Of a stretch of 64,000 bases of DNA, positions 1-9,407 are shown one piece after another. Every line of letters starts with the position of its first letter. Position 1 is the stretch's first letter. The notes below the pieces were generated by a model. That model was not told where the DNA came from and searched no databases. It worked only from the letters and a program-made list of their open reading frames with translations. The position numbers and the translations under genes were made by a program. This DNA is from Acinetobacter radioresistens DSM 6976 = NBRC 102413 = CIP 103788 (GTDB taxonomy: Bacteria; Pseudomonadota; Gammaproteobacteria; Pseudomonadales; Moraxellaceae): positions 558,001 through 622,000 of the forward strand of contig NZ_AP019740.1 of assembly GCF_006757745.1 (NCBI RefSeq). The letters run 5' to 3'.

Positions 1-971
1 AACTGGCTGCAAAGAAATGGGCTAAAACGATCTCTGGTGGCTGGGTAAAACCAGTACAGGCGATTATCTTTATTGCCATGTTAGCATGCGGTTTTTACTT
101 CTTTACAACAGGAAACATGCAGGCATTCTGGGCAATGACTATCTTGGCACTGGTCTTTGGCTGGGTATGGATTGCACCGGTTGGCGGTGGTGATATGCCG
201 GTAGTGGTTTCGTTACTTAACTCTTTTTCTGGCTGGGCGGCTGCGGGTATTGGTTTTACCCTGGAAAATAATATGCTGATAGTGGCAGGTTCACTGGTGG
301 GTTCATCAGGTGCTATTTTATCTTATATCATGTGTAAAGCCATGAATCGCTCTATCATTAATGTACTGTTTGGTGGCGCAATGGGCGGTACTGCGGTCGC
401 AGGAAGTGCAGCCGCAGGTGAGCAGGTGCAGCGTAACCACCGTTCAGGTTCAGCTGATGATGCTGGCTTCCTGATGTCAAATGCAGACAGTGTAGTAATT
501 GTGCCAGGTTATGGAATGGCGCAAGGCCGTGCGCAAAATGCGGTCAAGGAATTAGCCAATCTGTTAAAAGAGCAGGGTGTTACTGTACGGTTTGCAATTC
601 ATCCGGTTGCAGGCCGCATGCCGGGGCATATGAACGTTTTACTTGCTGAAGCTGATGTACCTTATGAAGATATTCTGGAAATGGATGAGATTAACTCAGA
701 TTTCCCAGCAACTGACGTGGTACTGGTAATTGGTGCAAATGATGTGGTCAATCCGGCTGCTAAAGATGATCCAAACTCGCCAATCTATGGTATGCCAATT
801 CTTGAAGCGCATAAGGCACGTACTATCATGGTAATCAAACGTTCAATGGCAACTGGTTATGCTGGACTCGATAATGACCTGTTCTACAACGAAAAAACTA
901 TGATGATTTTCGGTGATGCGAAGAAAGTGGTCGAGGATATGACCAAAGCAATTAATGGCACGGGTCACTAA
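1..971 (+). CDS. pntB: NAD(P) transhydrogenase beta subunit, C-terminal part (gene starts outside window)
   Basis: This is the 3' part of pntB. The reading frame is open from base 3 at the window edge, so the real start lies upstream. PntB is the inner-membrane subunit of the proton-pumping transhydrogenase that moves hydride between NADH and NADP+. Visible parts are several hydrophobic membrane segments (about the first 130 residues here, including a stretch with [20 protein letters not shown] that is typical of the family) and then the soluble NADP-binding domain III. That domain shows the [10 protein letters not shown] fingerprint, the [18 protein letters not shown] stretch and [12 protein letters not shown]. 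It ends in the usual short C-terminal helix. The alpha subunit genes should lie just upstream. Identity is secure. Confidence 0.97.
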   Translation, partial: LAAKKWAKTISGGWVKPVQAIIFIAMLACGFYFFTTGNMQAFWAMTILALVFGWVWIAPVGGGDMPVVVSLLNSFSGWAAAGIGFTLENNMLIVAGSLVGSSGAILSYIMCKAMNRSIINVLFGGAMGGTAVAGSAAAGEQVQRNHRSGSADDAGFLMSNADSVVIVPGYGMAQGRAQNAVKELANLLKEQGVTVRFAIHPVAGRMPGHMNVLLAEADVPYEDILEMDEINSDFPATDVVLVIGANDVVNPAAKDDPNSPIYGMPILEAHKARTIMVIKRSMATGYAGLDNDLFYNEKTMMIFGDAKKVVEDMTKAINGTGH

Positions 972-987
972 TTTCTAAAAAATAATG

Positions 988-1013
988 AAAGCCATCTTAG
1001 GGTGGCTTTTTTT
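988..1013 (+). terminator. Rho-independent terminator of pntB
   Basis: A hairpin with arms AAAGCCATC and GGTGGCTTT and a 4-nt loop is followed by a run of Ts. It begins 17 bases after the pntB stop codon. Confidence 0.85.
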
Positions 1014-1556
1014 ATAATCTTATTTAATGTAGGCAAACAAAATTTATTCTAAACTACTATATAGTATTCAATTTAGCTTTCCTCATCTGTTTTATGGTAT
1101 TTATTAAAAATTAAAGAAATCATTTATAACCCTTTCTATTATTTATATTGAATCTACTGTCTTATAGACTGGCAGGGTTAAGCCTGCAGGTTTAATTTAA
1201 ATTGCTATTTCTTTTATAAAAAATATATTAAAGAAAATAATTGATCTGTTTTACGCCTTATATCTTCTATCTTTAATCCGTATACCTTACTTAATAGGAG
1301 TAGTAATGCATAGTATATTTGCTCGAAATAAATACTTTTAAAATGGTGGGCAATATGCTGCCTCACCTTTTCATATTGAATGCGGGAGAATAGGGAGTTT
1401 TAAATATTGCTATTCAGGAGGATTTAACCGGTTTGAAATTTTATGCATTATTCGACTTAAACTGGTCAAAAAAAACAGATCATATCCAAAAAATAAGTGG
1501 CATATCGGTTTTTTAACAGCTTTATATAATGAATTATTAAAAAGGTATTAAATATA
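1014..1556. other. AT-rich intergenic stretch, about 540 bases
   Basis: Between the pntB terminator and the rsfS terminator there is no recognisable gene. The only structure I can support is the possible decayed small reading frame at 1306-1551, described separately. No tRNA, repeat array or mobile-element end is visible. Confidence 0.6.
1306..1551 (+). pseudogene. Possible small gene interrupted by an in-frame stop
   Basis: An ATG at 1306 has a good ribosome binding site (AATAGGAG, about six bases upstream). The frame reads eleven codons and meets TAA at 1339-1341. The same frame then stays open for 69 more codons, to TAA at 1549-1551. The second part has no ATG. Its translation has mixed composition, including aromatic and basic residues (for example near KNKWHIGFLTALYNELLKRY). 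I do not recognise the family. It may be a decayed gene of about 81 codons, or a chance frame in AT-rich DNA. Confidence 0.3.
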
Positions 1557-1583
1557 AAAAAGCGACCGAAGAGGTCGCTTTTT
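1557..1583 (-). terminator. Terminator after rsfS
   Basis: Inverted repeat GCGACC/GGTCGC with a five-base loop, flanked by A and T runs. It lies directly after the end of rsfS on the minus strand and could also work in the plus direction. Confidence 0.85.
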
Positions 1584-1592
1584 CAGGGAGTT

Positions 1593-2003
1593 TTACGCTA
1601 CAGATTCGGGTGCATTACGCCATAAGCTTTCTAGATCGTAGAACTTACGTGCAGTAGGTAGCATCACATGTACCACTACATATCCTAAATCAATCAGGAT
1701 CCATTCTGCATCACGTTCACCTTCAATACCTATAGGACGGAAACCGGCTTTACGTGCTTCATCAGCAACATTATCAGCCAAAGCTTTTACATGACGTGTT
1801 GATGTACCACTTGCGATTACAATTGCATCAGCAACATTACTGATTGAACTGACATCAAGTTCAATAATATCTTTAGCTTTTACATCGGTTAAAGCATTGT
1901 GCACAACTTTTAAGCATTCCTGCACACTCTGGCTTTGAGAATTCATGGCGAGATCGTAAGAATTAGACACGCTGGGCGATGGTTCTAAATTCATAAAAAA
2001 CAT
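1593..2003 (-). CDS. rsfS: Ribosome silencing factor RsfS (Iojap family)
   Basis: RsfS binds ribosomal protein L14 on the 50S subunit and blocks joining with 30S when nutrients are short. The Iojap domain covers most of the protein, with the family features DIIELDV, VIASGTSTRHVKALADNV and a GLGYVVVHV-like stretch (here DLGYVVVHVML) followed by RKFYDLESLW. Two starts are possible. The upstream ATG used here has GGAAAA just before it and gives 136 residues. An internal ATG at 1946 would give about 117 residues, closer to the usual family length, but lacks a clear ribosome binding site. In many bacteria rsfS sits next to nadD, rlmH or holA; none is seen here. Confidence 0.93.
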   Translation of the reverse strand: MFFMNLEPSPSVSNSYDLAMNSQSQSVQECLKVVHNALTDVKAKDIIELDVSSISNVADAIVIASGTSTRHVKALADNVADEARKAGFRPIGIEGERDAEWILIDLGYVVVHVMLPTARKFYDLESLWRNAPESVA

Positions 2004-2083
2004 ATTTTCCAGACTATTATTCAGTATCTAATATAGCGCTTTTATGAACAGATTTCAAATTATCGCGCGTAACATTTTATGTA

Positions 2084-2872
2084 TTAAATCTGATCAGGAA
2101 AATATTTATTTTTCCAGTGAAAAGAAGCGTTTGAGTGAGCTCTTGGTTTATACTCTGCGGCAATAAATCCTGAATATTTACTTTGCTTTAACCAAGTGAA
2201 AATCTCTGAATAAGAAATCTGGGCCGTATCAGGCTCATGTCGTCCCGGGCAGTCAGCAAACTGGATATGTCCAATTGAAGCAATATTTTCTTGCAAGGAT
2301 GCCAACACATCTTCACCCATCATTGCCATATGGTAGCAATCATATTGCATTTTTAAGGCTGGATGGTTGACTGCTTCAAGCATTTCCTGAGCCTGTGCTA
2401 TGTTTTGTACCAAGAAGCGTGGCATGTCTGTGGCATTGATCATCTCAAAAACTGGCTGAATTCCCTGCTCTGTCGCAAGGTGACAGGCCAGTTTCAAGTT
2501 GTGTGCCAAGGTGTTTAGACAAGGCAGTAAATCTGCATCTTCGGGCTGTTTGCCGGCCAGTATATTTATACTGGGTACTTTAAGTGCTATAGCATAATCA
2601 ATGGCCTGTTCAAGAGCACGATGAAAGGCAATTTCCTGCCCCGGGACTCCTGCTAGGCCATTACCGCCTTGCATCAGGTCGCCAGCCGGTACATTGATCA
2701 GACATAGACCCAATTTGTATTTGTGCAGCTGTCTGGCAATCTGTTCTATTTCGAGCTCATAAGGAAACTGGATTTCGACATGCTGGAAGCCATGCGCATG
2801 AGCAAGTGCAAAACGCTCAATGAGTGGCACTTCAGTAAAGATCATAGACAGATTGACTGCAAGCTTGCTCAT
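2084..2872 (-). CDS. hyi: Hydroxypyruvate isomerase family protein
   Basis: A 262-residue TIM-barrel protein of the xylose-isomerase-like superfamily. It matches hydroxypyruvate isomerase, which interconverts hydroxypyruvate and tartronate semialdehyde. Family features are the N-terminal NLSMIF stretch, VEIQFPY, the metal ligand region FEMIN, the QYDCYHMAMM stretch, HIQFADCPGRHEPDTAQI, and the final AAEYKP. Length matches E. coli Hyi (258). It is the last gene of a three-gene minus-strand operon and starts 19 bases after the beta-hydroxyacid dehydrogenase, the enzyme that would reduce its product to glycerate. No glyoxylate carboligase gene is in view, so the source of substrate is unknown. 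Confidence 0.85.
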   Translation of the reverse strand: MSKLAVNLSMIFTEVPLIERFALAHAHGFQHVEIQFPYELEIEQIARQLHKYKLGLCLINVPAGDLMQGGNGLAGVPGQEIAFHRALEQAIDYAIALKVPSINILAGKQPEDADLLPCLNTLAHNLKLACHLATEQGIQPVFEMINATDMPRFLVQNIAQAQEMLEAVNHPALKMQYDCYHMAMMGEDVLASLQENIASIGHIQFADCPGRHEPDTAQISYSEIFTWLKQSKYSGFIAAEYKPRAHSNASFHWKNKYFPDQI

Positions 2873-2891
2873 ATTTTCATTCCTTGAACAA

Positions 2892-3758
2892 TTAAGATTT
2901 GACCTGCTGAATCACGGTAGCCAGGTCTTTTTTCGCAAAACCATTTTGCTGGTGTGAAGTTAACTGTGTTAAGGCCTGCTTTGCTACAGGTATATCAAGT
3001 TTGAACTGTTCTGCCAGCTTAACTGCATTTCCTAGATCTTTTGATAAAGTCTGCACTTTCCATTGTACCGGTTCAAATACATGAGTAGCCATACGCGGAG
3101 CAAGAATCTGAAACGGTTTTGAGTCGGCAAAACCACCTGCAAGTGCAGGAGCTAATAGCCGGGTATCAACACCAGCCTGTTCTGCTAGTGCAACTGCTTC
3201 GGCAATTAATGTACTGTTGGCCGCAACAATGAGCTGGTTGCAGATTTTGGTCGCCTGACCTGTGCCTGTTTCTCCCATACGAGTCACACGTTGTGACAAA
3301 ACATTGTAGACTAAGGTGAGGTCCTGAATTTTTTCAGCATTTCCACCAGCGAAAATCACTAGTGTTCCCTGTTCGGCTCCTGCTGTACCCCCTGATACGG
3401 GAGAGTCAATCCAGTTGACATGTTGCCGTCGGGCTGCCTGTGCCAGTTCCAGGGTTTTATCTACTGATAGACTGGAAAAATCTACAATGGTCTGGCCGGG
3501 TTTTAAATAGGGCTGGATCTGGTTGAAAACTTGCTGGACAGCCTGATCATCTGCCAGACAAGTCAGAATAATTTTATAACGTCCCAGTTGCTCCAGATCT
3601 AATGCTTTTGCACCTGTGTCAAGCAGGGGGGCGCAAGCAGAAGCTGTCCGGTTCCAGACTGCGACCTGAAAGCCGGCATGAATCAGGCGTGCAGCCATGC
3701 GGCTTCCCATCAGTCCCATGCCTAAAAATGCTATTGGAGTGTCACGGTTAAAACTCAT
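2892..3758 (-). CDS. NAD(P)-dependent beta-hydroxyacid dehydrogenase (tartronate semialdehyde reductase / 3-hydroxyisobutyrate dehydrogenase family)
   Basis: A 288-residue member of the beta-hydroxyacid dehydrogenase family. The N-terminal Rossmann fold starts with GMGLMGSRMA. The substrate-binding signature is DSPVSGGTAGAEQGTL, and the catalytic lysine sits in GQATKICNQ. The C-terminal helical domain is complete. Family members reduce tartronate semialdehyde (GlxR/GarR) or oxidise 3-hydroxyisobutyrate (MmsB), and sequence alone does not settle which. The downstream hydroxypyruvate isomerase favours the tartronate semialdehyde reaction. The upstream crotonase would fit branched-chain amino-acid breakdown instead. 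The gene begins 15 bases after the crotonase stop, so the three are very probably co-transcribed. Confidence 0.85.
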   Translation of the reverse strand: MSFNRDTPIAFLGMGLMGSRMAARLIHAGFQVAVWNRTASACAPLLDTGAKALDLEQLGRYKIILTCLADDQAVQQVFNQIQPYLKPGQTIVDFSSLSVDKTLELAQAARRQHVNWIDSPVSGGTAGAEQGTLVIFAGGNAEKIQDLTLVYNVLSQRVTRMGETGTGQATKICNQLIVAANSTLIAEAVALAEQAGVDTRLLAPALAGGFADSKPFQILAPRMATHVFEPVQWKVQTLSKDLGNAVKLAEQFKLDIPVAKQALTQLTSHQQNGFAKKDLATVIQQVKS

Positions 3759-3773
3759 CAGTCTCGCTCTCTA

Positions 3774-4562
3774 TTATTTGTATTGACGCGGCAGATATTC
3801 AATTTCAGGACGTTTATCTTTTTGACGGGCAAGACGTGTGTTTTTTGCTAGTAATAACTTGAATTGCCAGATTTTTTCTAGCCGTAATGACTGTTTTGGC
3901 TGATGTTGCATTGCTTCCAGAACCCGTTTTGCAGCCAGTAAAGCATCAGGTGAGCGTTGCAGCATTTCTTGTGCCAAAGCTTGAGCCCGTACTAGAGGCT
4001 GTTCATCCAAATGAGTTACTAAACCAATTTCTTTGGCATATTGAGCTTTGAAAATCCGTGCGGTCAGTGTTAATTCCTTAGCCAGATCTATACCCACCAG
4101 ACCTTTTAAAGAACGTGACAGACCCATATCAGGAACTAGGCCCCAGCGACTTTCCATGATCGACATCTTTGTTTCAGGGTGGGCAATGCGAATATCGGCA
4201 GCCAGTGCAAGCTGCATTCCAGCACCAAAACAGAAACCTTCGAGGGCTGCAATTACCGGAACTGGCAGGTTTTGCCAGACCAGAAAGGCTTTCTGGAAAA
4301 GGCTTTGACCGGGTTTGAGCAGCTCCCAAACAGCATAGGCCCGGTTTTTAGGATTATTGAGGTCACCCAGATCAATACCCGCGCTAAATACATTGGCCTC
4401 ACCTGTTAGAATAACACAGCGGATGGAACGATCTTTTTCTATAGTTTTGGCTGTACTGACCAGTTCACGTAACAAAGCAAAACTCATTGCATTACGTTTC
4501 TCTGGCCGGTTCAGATAGACTATCGCTATCCCATTATTTTTTTCTATACGCAGTAGTGCCAT
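3774..4562 (-). CDS. Crotonase / enoyl-CoA hydratase family protein
   Basis: A 262-residue crotonase-fold protein acting on acyl-CoA thioesters. Visible features are LNRPEKRNAMSFALL, the first oxyanion-hole region SAGIDLGDL, and the second, EGFCFGAGMQLALAADIRIA. These are followed by ESRWGLVPDMG, where a Glu seen in hydratases would sit. The longer frame opens at 4604, but the ATG at 4562 begins the usual family N-terminus (MALLRIEKNNG), so I chose it; neither has a strong ribosome binding site. It is the first gene of the operon with the dehydrogenase and isomerase. The exact substrate cannot be told. Confidence 0.85.
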   Translation of the reverse strand: MALLRIEKNNGIAIVYLNRPEKRNAMSFALLRELVSTAKTIEKDRSIRCVILTGEANVFSAGIDLGDLNNPKNRAYAVWELLKPGQSLFQKAFLVWQNLPVPVIAALEGFCFGAGMQLALAADIRIAHPETKMSIMESRWGLVPDMGLSRSLKGLVGIDLAKELTLTARIFKAQYAKEIGLVTHLDEQPLVRAQALAQEMLQRSPDALLAAKRVLEAMQHQPKQSLRLEKIWQFKLLLAKNTRLARQKDKRPEIEYLPRQYK

Positions 4563-4678
4563 TTTTCTAACTCTTATTTTCTCTCTTGAGGCTGAGCATA
4601 CCATTGCATGACCTCAGATGCATGACAGCCGAGTCACGTAAATGAGCTGTGTCTTGCATTTAAGTCAATTAATTTGCT

Positions 4679-7483
4679 TTAAGAAGCATCCAGAATGTGC
4701 CGGGCAGCAGTCTCAACTTCATGAATGATTGCTGTTAGTTCATCAAAACGGTTTAAGGTTTCCTGAATAAAAGCTTCATCTGCCTTACGGCGTTCTTTGC
4801 GCAAGGTAGAGACAAACTGTTCAAAACTTCCGCTGGTCTCCTGTAACTTGGGCGTACCTACATAACGGGTGGCGCCATATAGACGGTGCAGTACATGTTC
4901 AAGCTGGGGAAAATCTTCCAGCTCAATCAATTGCTGCATTTCAGCCAGTTCAGCCGGAAAACTGTCCACCAACATCTTAAGCAGATCATGGGCCAGGTCT
5001 TCCTTGTTCGCTGCCAGTTGAAGGCTTTGTTGCCAGTCCAGAACTTCAGGGTCTAGAGCATCAAGTAAAATACCGCTTTCAATTGCGGGAGGCTGATTAA
5101 ACTGATTATTGGTCCACTGCGTCAGGATATGAATCAGCTGATCAATTTGAATGGGTTTGGTGACATAGTCATCCATCCCTACTTTCAGCAGTTTATTTTT
5201 TTCATCGGCTAAAGCATGAGCAGTCAGGGCGATAATCGGTAGATGGACTTCTCCCTCTAGCGTTGACTCCAGTGAGCGGATAGCCCGGGTGGTGTCAATT
5301 CCCGACATTACCGGCATCTGGATATCCATAAAGATCAGGTCAAATAGTTTTTCTTTGCGCTCAATCTGATGATGCAGGATATCTAGTGCTTCCTGCCCAC
5401 TGAGCGCTTTGGTGGTTGTAACGTTAAGCTCGCCTAGTAATGCCTCAAGTACAATCAGATTTGGTAAGTGATCATCGACAGCCAATATATGCAAGCCACG
5501 GCCATTAAAACTTTCAAGGCTATCCTGTTCAAATACTGGCTGGTTGCTGAGTAGCTGAATTAATGCGGTACGGCTAAGAGGCTGATACAGAGGACGTGCA
5601 CGATATTCAGTAAGAATATTCGGCTCAAGCACCATCTGGTATCCATAAACAGCAAGATGTCCCGAATAGCGGCTACGAATTTCTTTTAGTAATGCTTCAC
5701 TGTCACCACTATGGTCTACAATGAGCCAAGTATTCTCACTCTGGTCTTTTAGCTGGTTCAGGCGGCTGAACAGATCCAGGATTGACTGTGTCTCAGTATG
5801 CTTAACCTGATAATTTTCCAGATAATGACGCAATACGTTAGCAGTAGCTGGATGGGCCAAGAAGGATAAAACATGAATATGTTCGAAATTCGGATGTTGC
5901 TGTTCATGCTCATCTTCTACGCCAAACATGGCGGTAAACCAGAATGTTGAGCCCTTTTCTGTAGGTGCACGCTCCTGATTATCTTCAAATCCGATTTGTC
6001 CCTGCATCAGGTGTACTAACTGTTTAGAGATTGCAAGCCCTAGACCTGTTCCTCCAAACTGGCGTGTTACCGAAGTATCACCCTGTGAGAAAGACTCAAA
6101 CAGTTTTTTGCGATCAGTACCGCTCAGACCAATGCCGCTATCCTGCACACTGAAATGTAAGAGACATTGTTCCATACCATCTTGTTCCATCCGCGCCCGG
6201 ACAATAATCTCGCCATCTGGGGTGAATTTGATTGCATTGGAAATCAAATTGGTCAGAATCTGCTTGAAGCGCAGTACATCACCTACAATATATTGCGGAA
6301 CATCATCACCATAATAAAATGCCATATCGATCTGTTTTTGTGCGGCAAGGGGTGACAGCATATCCATTACATCAAAAATAGCTTCCTCAAGGTCAAATGG
6401 TGCAGTTTCAAGCTCAAGCTTACCGGCATCAATTTTAGAAAAATCCAGTACATCGTTAATCAGGGCCAGCAGGTGAGCAGAAGATTTACGGATAGTCTGC
6501 AAATACAGATTCTGCTCATTGCTAAGATTATCCTGCCTTAGCATCAAGTGAATAAAACCGTCAATACTGTTTAGCGGGGTACGTAATTCATGCGAGATAT
6601 TGGCTAGAAATACTGACTTGGCCTGATTTGCAGAAATTGCCTGATCGCGTGCCTGACGATAAGTAATATTCTGAACCTCTAGGGTGTCCAGTGTCCGGCG
6701 CAGGTCATCTTCAGTCTGTTCGGTATGTTCTTTTAGCTCCAGAAAGCTAAAATGTAGGCGTTTCACTACATTGGCAATATCGCGCTGTAAGAGTCTCAGC
6801 TCGCCAGTACTGTTAATAATAATGTGCTGGTCTAAAGTATCGACATTTAACCGCTGTAGCTGCATGCGGATCTCATACATCGGTGCAATCCAGCGCCGTG
6901 AATAGAAATTCAGGCACAGTAACAGCAATAATAAGGTTAAAAGCCCGGTAGCGATCAACACTATCATGACCCGGTAACGCGCAATTTCCAATGGCTGGTT
7001 GTCCATTTCAATAACCAGCCAAGCTTTATTGGCTGGATCAGAAGATATCTGCAAGCCATAAAGATGATTGTGATGATAGGAAACAGGTCCAAAAAAGATA
7101 GAGTTTTGTGGAGGCTTTATTTGGGATGGCTCGCTTTGGAAGCCTATATCCAAATAGCTTTTACCATTTTTATCAATAATCATGGCACCTTGCAGGTGCT
7201 GCTCAATAAACATGTACTGTAGAATGTTACGTGCTTGAGTGTAACGGTCGGGGTTTTGACTAAGCAAATAAAACAACTGCTGGGCTACATGCTCATAGCG
7301 AGTCAGAATTGCAGTGGCTGTATGGCGCTGCTGGGCCTTAGCCGCATTCGAAGTTTCAGTTAAAACCAGTGCCGCGCCAACACATGCAAGAACCATAATG
7401 GGGACAAAAATCAAGGCAATAAGCTGCCCATAGGCATGATTTAAATGTAGGCGCTTGGATAGTTTCTTATTCAGATTCGACAT
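4679..7483 (-). CDS. gacS: Hybrid sensor histidine kinase GacS/BarA type
   Basis: A 934-residue inner-membrane hybrid kinase. Order of parts: transmembrane helix about 21-41, periplasmic sensor about 42-170, second helix about 171-194, a HAMP-like linker to about 245, and coiled coil to about 290. The HisKA domain carries SHELRTP with phospho-accepting His298. The ATPase domain has an N-box near 412, DSGIGL near 448 and GGTGLGL near 477. A receiver domain has phospho-accepting Asp720 in FMDIQMPVMSG, and a C-terminal Hpt domain has His866. This is the full phosphorelay expected of GacS, which acts through GacA and small RNAs in related bacteria. The gacS–cysM–rlmD–relA order is the known Acinetobacter arrangement. 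It is transcribed away from cysM. Confidence 0.93.
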   Translation of the reverse strand: MSNLNKKLSKRLHLNHAYGQLIALIFVPIMVLACVGAALVLTETSNAAKAQQRHTATAILTRYEHVAQQLFYLLSQNPDRYTQARNILQYMFIEQHLQGAMIIDKNGKSYLDIGFQSEPSQIKPPQNSIFFGPVSYHHNHLYGLQISSDPANKAWLVIEMDNQPLEIARYRVMIVLIATGLLTLLLLLLCLNFYSRRWIAPMYEIRMQLQRLNVDTLDQHIIINSTGELRLLQRDIANVVKRLHFSFLELKEHTEQTEDDLRRTLDTLEVQNITYRQARDQAISANQAKSVFLANISHELRTPLNSIDGFIHLMLRQDNLSNEQNLYLQTIRKSSAHLLALINDVLDFSKIDAGKLELETAPFDLEEAIFDVMDMLSPLAAQKQIDMAFYYGDDVPQYIVGDVLRFKQILTNLISNAIKFTPDGEIIVRARMEQDGMEQCLLHFSVQDSGIGLSGTDRKKLFESFSQGDTSVTRQFGGTGLGLAISKQLVHLMQGQIGFEDNQERAPTEKGSTFWFTAMFGVEDEHEQQHPNFEHIHVLSFLAHPATANVLRHYLENYQVKHTETQSILDLFSRLNQLKDQSENTWLIVDHSGDSEALLKEIRSRYSGHLAVYGYQMVLEPNILTEYRARPLYQPLSRTALIQLLSNQPVFEQDSLESFNGRGLHILAVDDHLPNLIVLEALLGELNVTTTKALSGQEALDILHHQIERKEKLFDLIFMDIQMPVMSGIDTTRAIRSLESTLEGEVHLPIIALTAHALADEKNKLLKVGMDDYVTKPIQIDQLIHILTQWTNNQFNQPPAIESGILLDALDPEVLDWQQSLQLAANKEDLAHDLLKMLVDSFPAELAEMQQLIELEDFPQLEHVLHRLYGATRYVGTPKLQETSGSFEQFVSTLRKERRKADEAFIQETLNRFDELTAIIHEVETAARHILDAS

Positions 7484-7635
7484 GGCTTGAGCTGTTCATT
7501 CCCCATGCAGGCATATTAGCATGCTTTATATAAAACTGGCCGTGCATTAAGTGGTTTTAAGAAAAGCACGTTAAATGAGTGCAGGCGCAAGCATTTTTTC
7601 ATACAATACTGATCACCTCGATATAGGTGCATACA

Positions 7636-8562
7636 ATGACAACGATGACCCCTGACTTTACCGCGGATAAATTTCTGCTGGACTATTATGTTGGAAAAAC
7701 TCCACTGGTACGTTTACAGCGCTTGGCTAGCCACACTCGAGCGACTGTGCTAGCCAAGCTTGAAGGAAATAATCCAGCTGGCTCGGTAAAAGACCGCCCT
7801 GCTTATAATATGATTATGCAGGCTGAAAGGCGTGGACAGATCAAACCGGGTGATACGCTCATTGAAGCCACAAGTGGAAATACCGGTATAGCGCTAGCAA
7901 TGGTAGCGGCTATGCGTGGTTATAAAATGAAGCTGATCATGCCGAGCAATATGAGTCAGGAACGTAAAGATGCTATGCTGGCTTATGGTGCTGAGCTGAT
8001 TGAGGTGACACCACAGCAGGGAATGGAAGGTGCCCGTGACCTCGCGCTGCAAATGGAGCAGGACGGTAAAGGTCTGGTGCTTAACCAGTTTGGAAATCCG
8101 GACAATGTAGAGGCCCATTATCTCACCACAGGACCAGAAATCTGGAAACAGACGGGGGGTAGAATTACCCATTTTGTCAGCTCTATGGGTACGACCGGTA
8201 CCATTATGGGGGTATCAAAATATCTTAAAGAGCAGAACCCGGATATCCAGATTGTGGGCTTGCAGCCATCTGAGGGTTCAAGTATTGCAGGTATTCGCCG
8301 CTGGCCCGAACAATATCTTCCTACAATTTTTGACCGTAGCCGTATTGACCGCACGATCGACATTCCACAGATTGAGGCTGAACGCACTATGCGCAGATTG
8401 GCCCGGGAAGAGGGAATTAGTGCCGGAACTTCATCAGGTGGAGCGGTCTGGGCTTCTTTACAGCTTGCAGAAGAAAATCCGGATGCCGTCATCGTTTGTA
8501 TAATTTGTGATCGTGGTGACCGTTATCTGTCTACCGGTTTGTTTTCAGCTGAAGATAAATAA
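7636..8562 (+). CDS. cysM: Cysteine synthase B (O-acetylserine sulfhydrylase B)
   Basis: A PLP enzyme of 308 residues that makes cysteine from O-acetylserine and sulfide or thiosulfate. Lys52 in NPAGSVKDRP forms the Schiff base. TSGNTG (near 79-84) binds the substrate carboxylate. The C-terminal SAGTSSGGAVWA binds cofactor phosphate, and CIICDRGDRYLST is typical of the family. A GTG at 7627 is in frame, but the ATG at 7636 has AGGTG at proper spacing, so I use that. The gene is divergent from gacS and is followed after 17 bases by the exonuclease gene, so cysM probably leads a transcript running to relA. Confidence 0.95.
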   Translation: MTTMTPDFTADKFLLDYYVGKTPLVRLQRLASHTRATVLAKLEGNNPAGSVKDRPAYNMIMQAERRGQIKPGDTLIEATSGNTGIALAMVAAMRGYKMKLIMPSNMSQERKDAMLAYGAELIEVTPQQGMEGARDLALQMEQDGKGLVLNQFGNPDNVEAHYLTTGPEIWKQTGGRITHFVSSMGTTGTIMGVSKYLKEQNPDIQIVGLQPSEGSSIAGIRRWPEQYLPTIFDRSRIDRTIDIPQIEAERTMRRLAREEGISAGTSSGGAVWASLQLAEENPDAVIVCIICDRGDRYLSTGLFSAEDK

Positions 8563-8579
8563 TTATTCAAGAGAATTAC

Positions 8580-9398
8580 ATGCGCTTACCTGTCCTGATT
8601 TTTGATATCGAAACACTGACCGACTTGAAGGCAGGTGCGCACCTGTACAATCTGGATTTACCGGATGATGAGCTTGAACAGGCTTTGATTAAGCTGCGTC
8701 GCCAAGAAGCAGGGACCGATTTTCAGCGTCTGTCTTTACACGAGATTGTCTGTATTTCAGGCCTCTGGGTTGATGAACATGGCATGCGGCTATTTTCTTT
8801 TAGTCAGGAGCAGTATGCTGAGGCAGAGATTCTCAGAAAGTTTCTTTCCATTTTTGAAAAGCGTCATCCAATTCTGGTGAGCTGGAACGGGTCACAGTTT
8901 GACTTACCCGTTATTTTATTTCGCACCATGTATCATGGTCTTTCTGCTCCGAGCCTGTTTGATCAGGGCGAAATTGATATTCAGAAGCGCTATAATAATT
9001 ACCAGAACCGTTATCATCACCGTCATGTCGATCTAATGGACGTGATGGCCATGTTTAATGGTCGCAATTTTCAGAAACTTGATGACGCTGCACAATTGCT
9101 GGGTTATCCGGGCAAGCGTACAGAAGGTTACCGAGTGTCTGAGCAGGTACAGCATGGTGAATGGCTAGAGCTAAGCCAACACTGTGAAGGAGATGTGCTA
9201 AATACTTGGTTGATCTATCTGCGCTGGCTACTGTTGAAAGGTCAATTGCTTGCAGAGGATCATCGTTTCTGGATTCAATCCACAATTGCGTATTTAAGCC
9301 AGCAGCCGCAACAGGCCGAGTTTGTTCGCCTGTGGCAAGACAGTTCGCAACATACCGAATTTACTTCACATTATATTTTTCCTACAGTTAGAGATTAG
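8580..9398 (+). CDS. Predicted 3'-5' exonuclease, PolB-like (ribonuclease H fold)
   Basis: A 272-residue DEDD-superfamily nuclease of the PolB-like predicted exonuclease family (Pfam PF10108). The four acidic metal ligands can be placed: the Asp and Glu of FDIET at the N-terminus, Asp in WNGSQFDLP, and Asp in the late ECEGDVLNTW-like stretch (here HCEGDVLNTW). A central HVDLMDVMAMF stretch is also typical. The protein is a stand-alone nuclease domain without a polymerase. It lies between cysM and rlmD with short gaps, as in other Acinetobacter genomes. Its substrate and role are not known; DNA repair or RNA trimming are both possible. Confidence 0.82.
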   Translation: MRLPVLIFDIETLTDLKAGAHLYNLDLPDDELEQALIKLRRQEAGTDFQRLSLHEIVCISGLWVDEHGMRLFSFSQEQYAEAEILRKFLSIFEKRHPILVSWNGSQFDLPVILFRTMYHGLSAPSLFDQGEIDIQKRYNNYQNRYHHRHVDLMDVMAMFNGRNFQKLDDAAQLLGYPGKRTEGYRVSEQVQHGEWLELSQHCEGDVLNTWLIYLRWLLLKGQLLAEDHRFWIQSTIAYLSQQPQQAEFVRLWQDSSQHTEFTSHYIFPTVRD

Positions 9399-9407
9399 GT
9401 TATTTCC

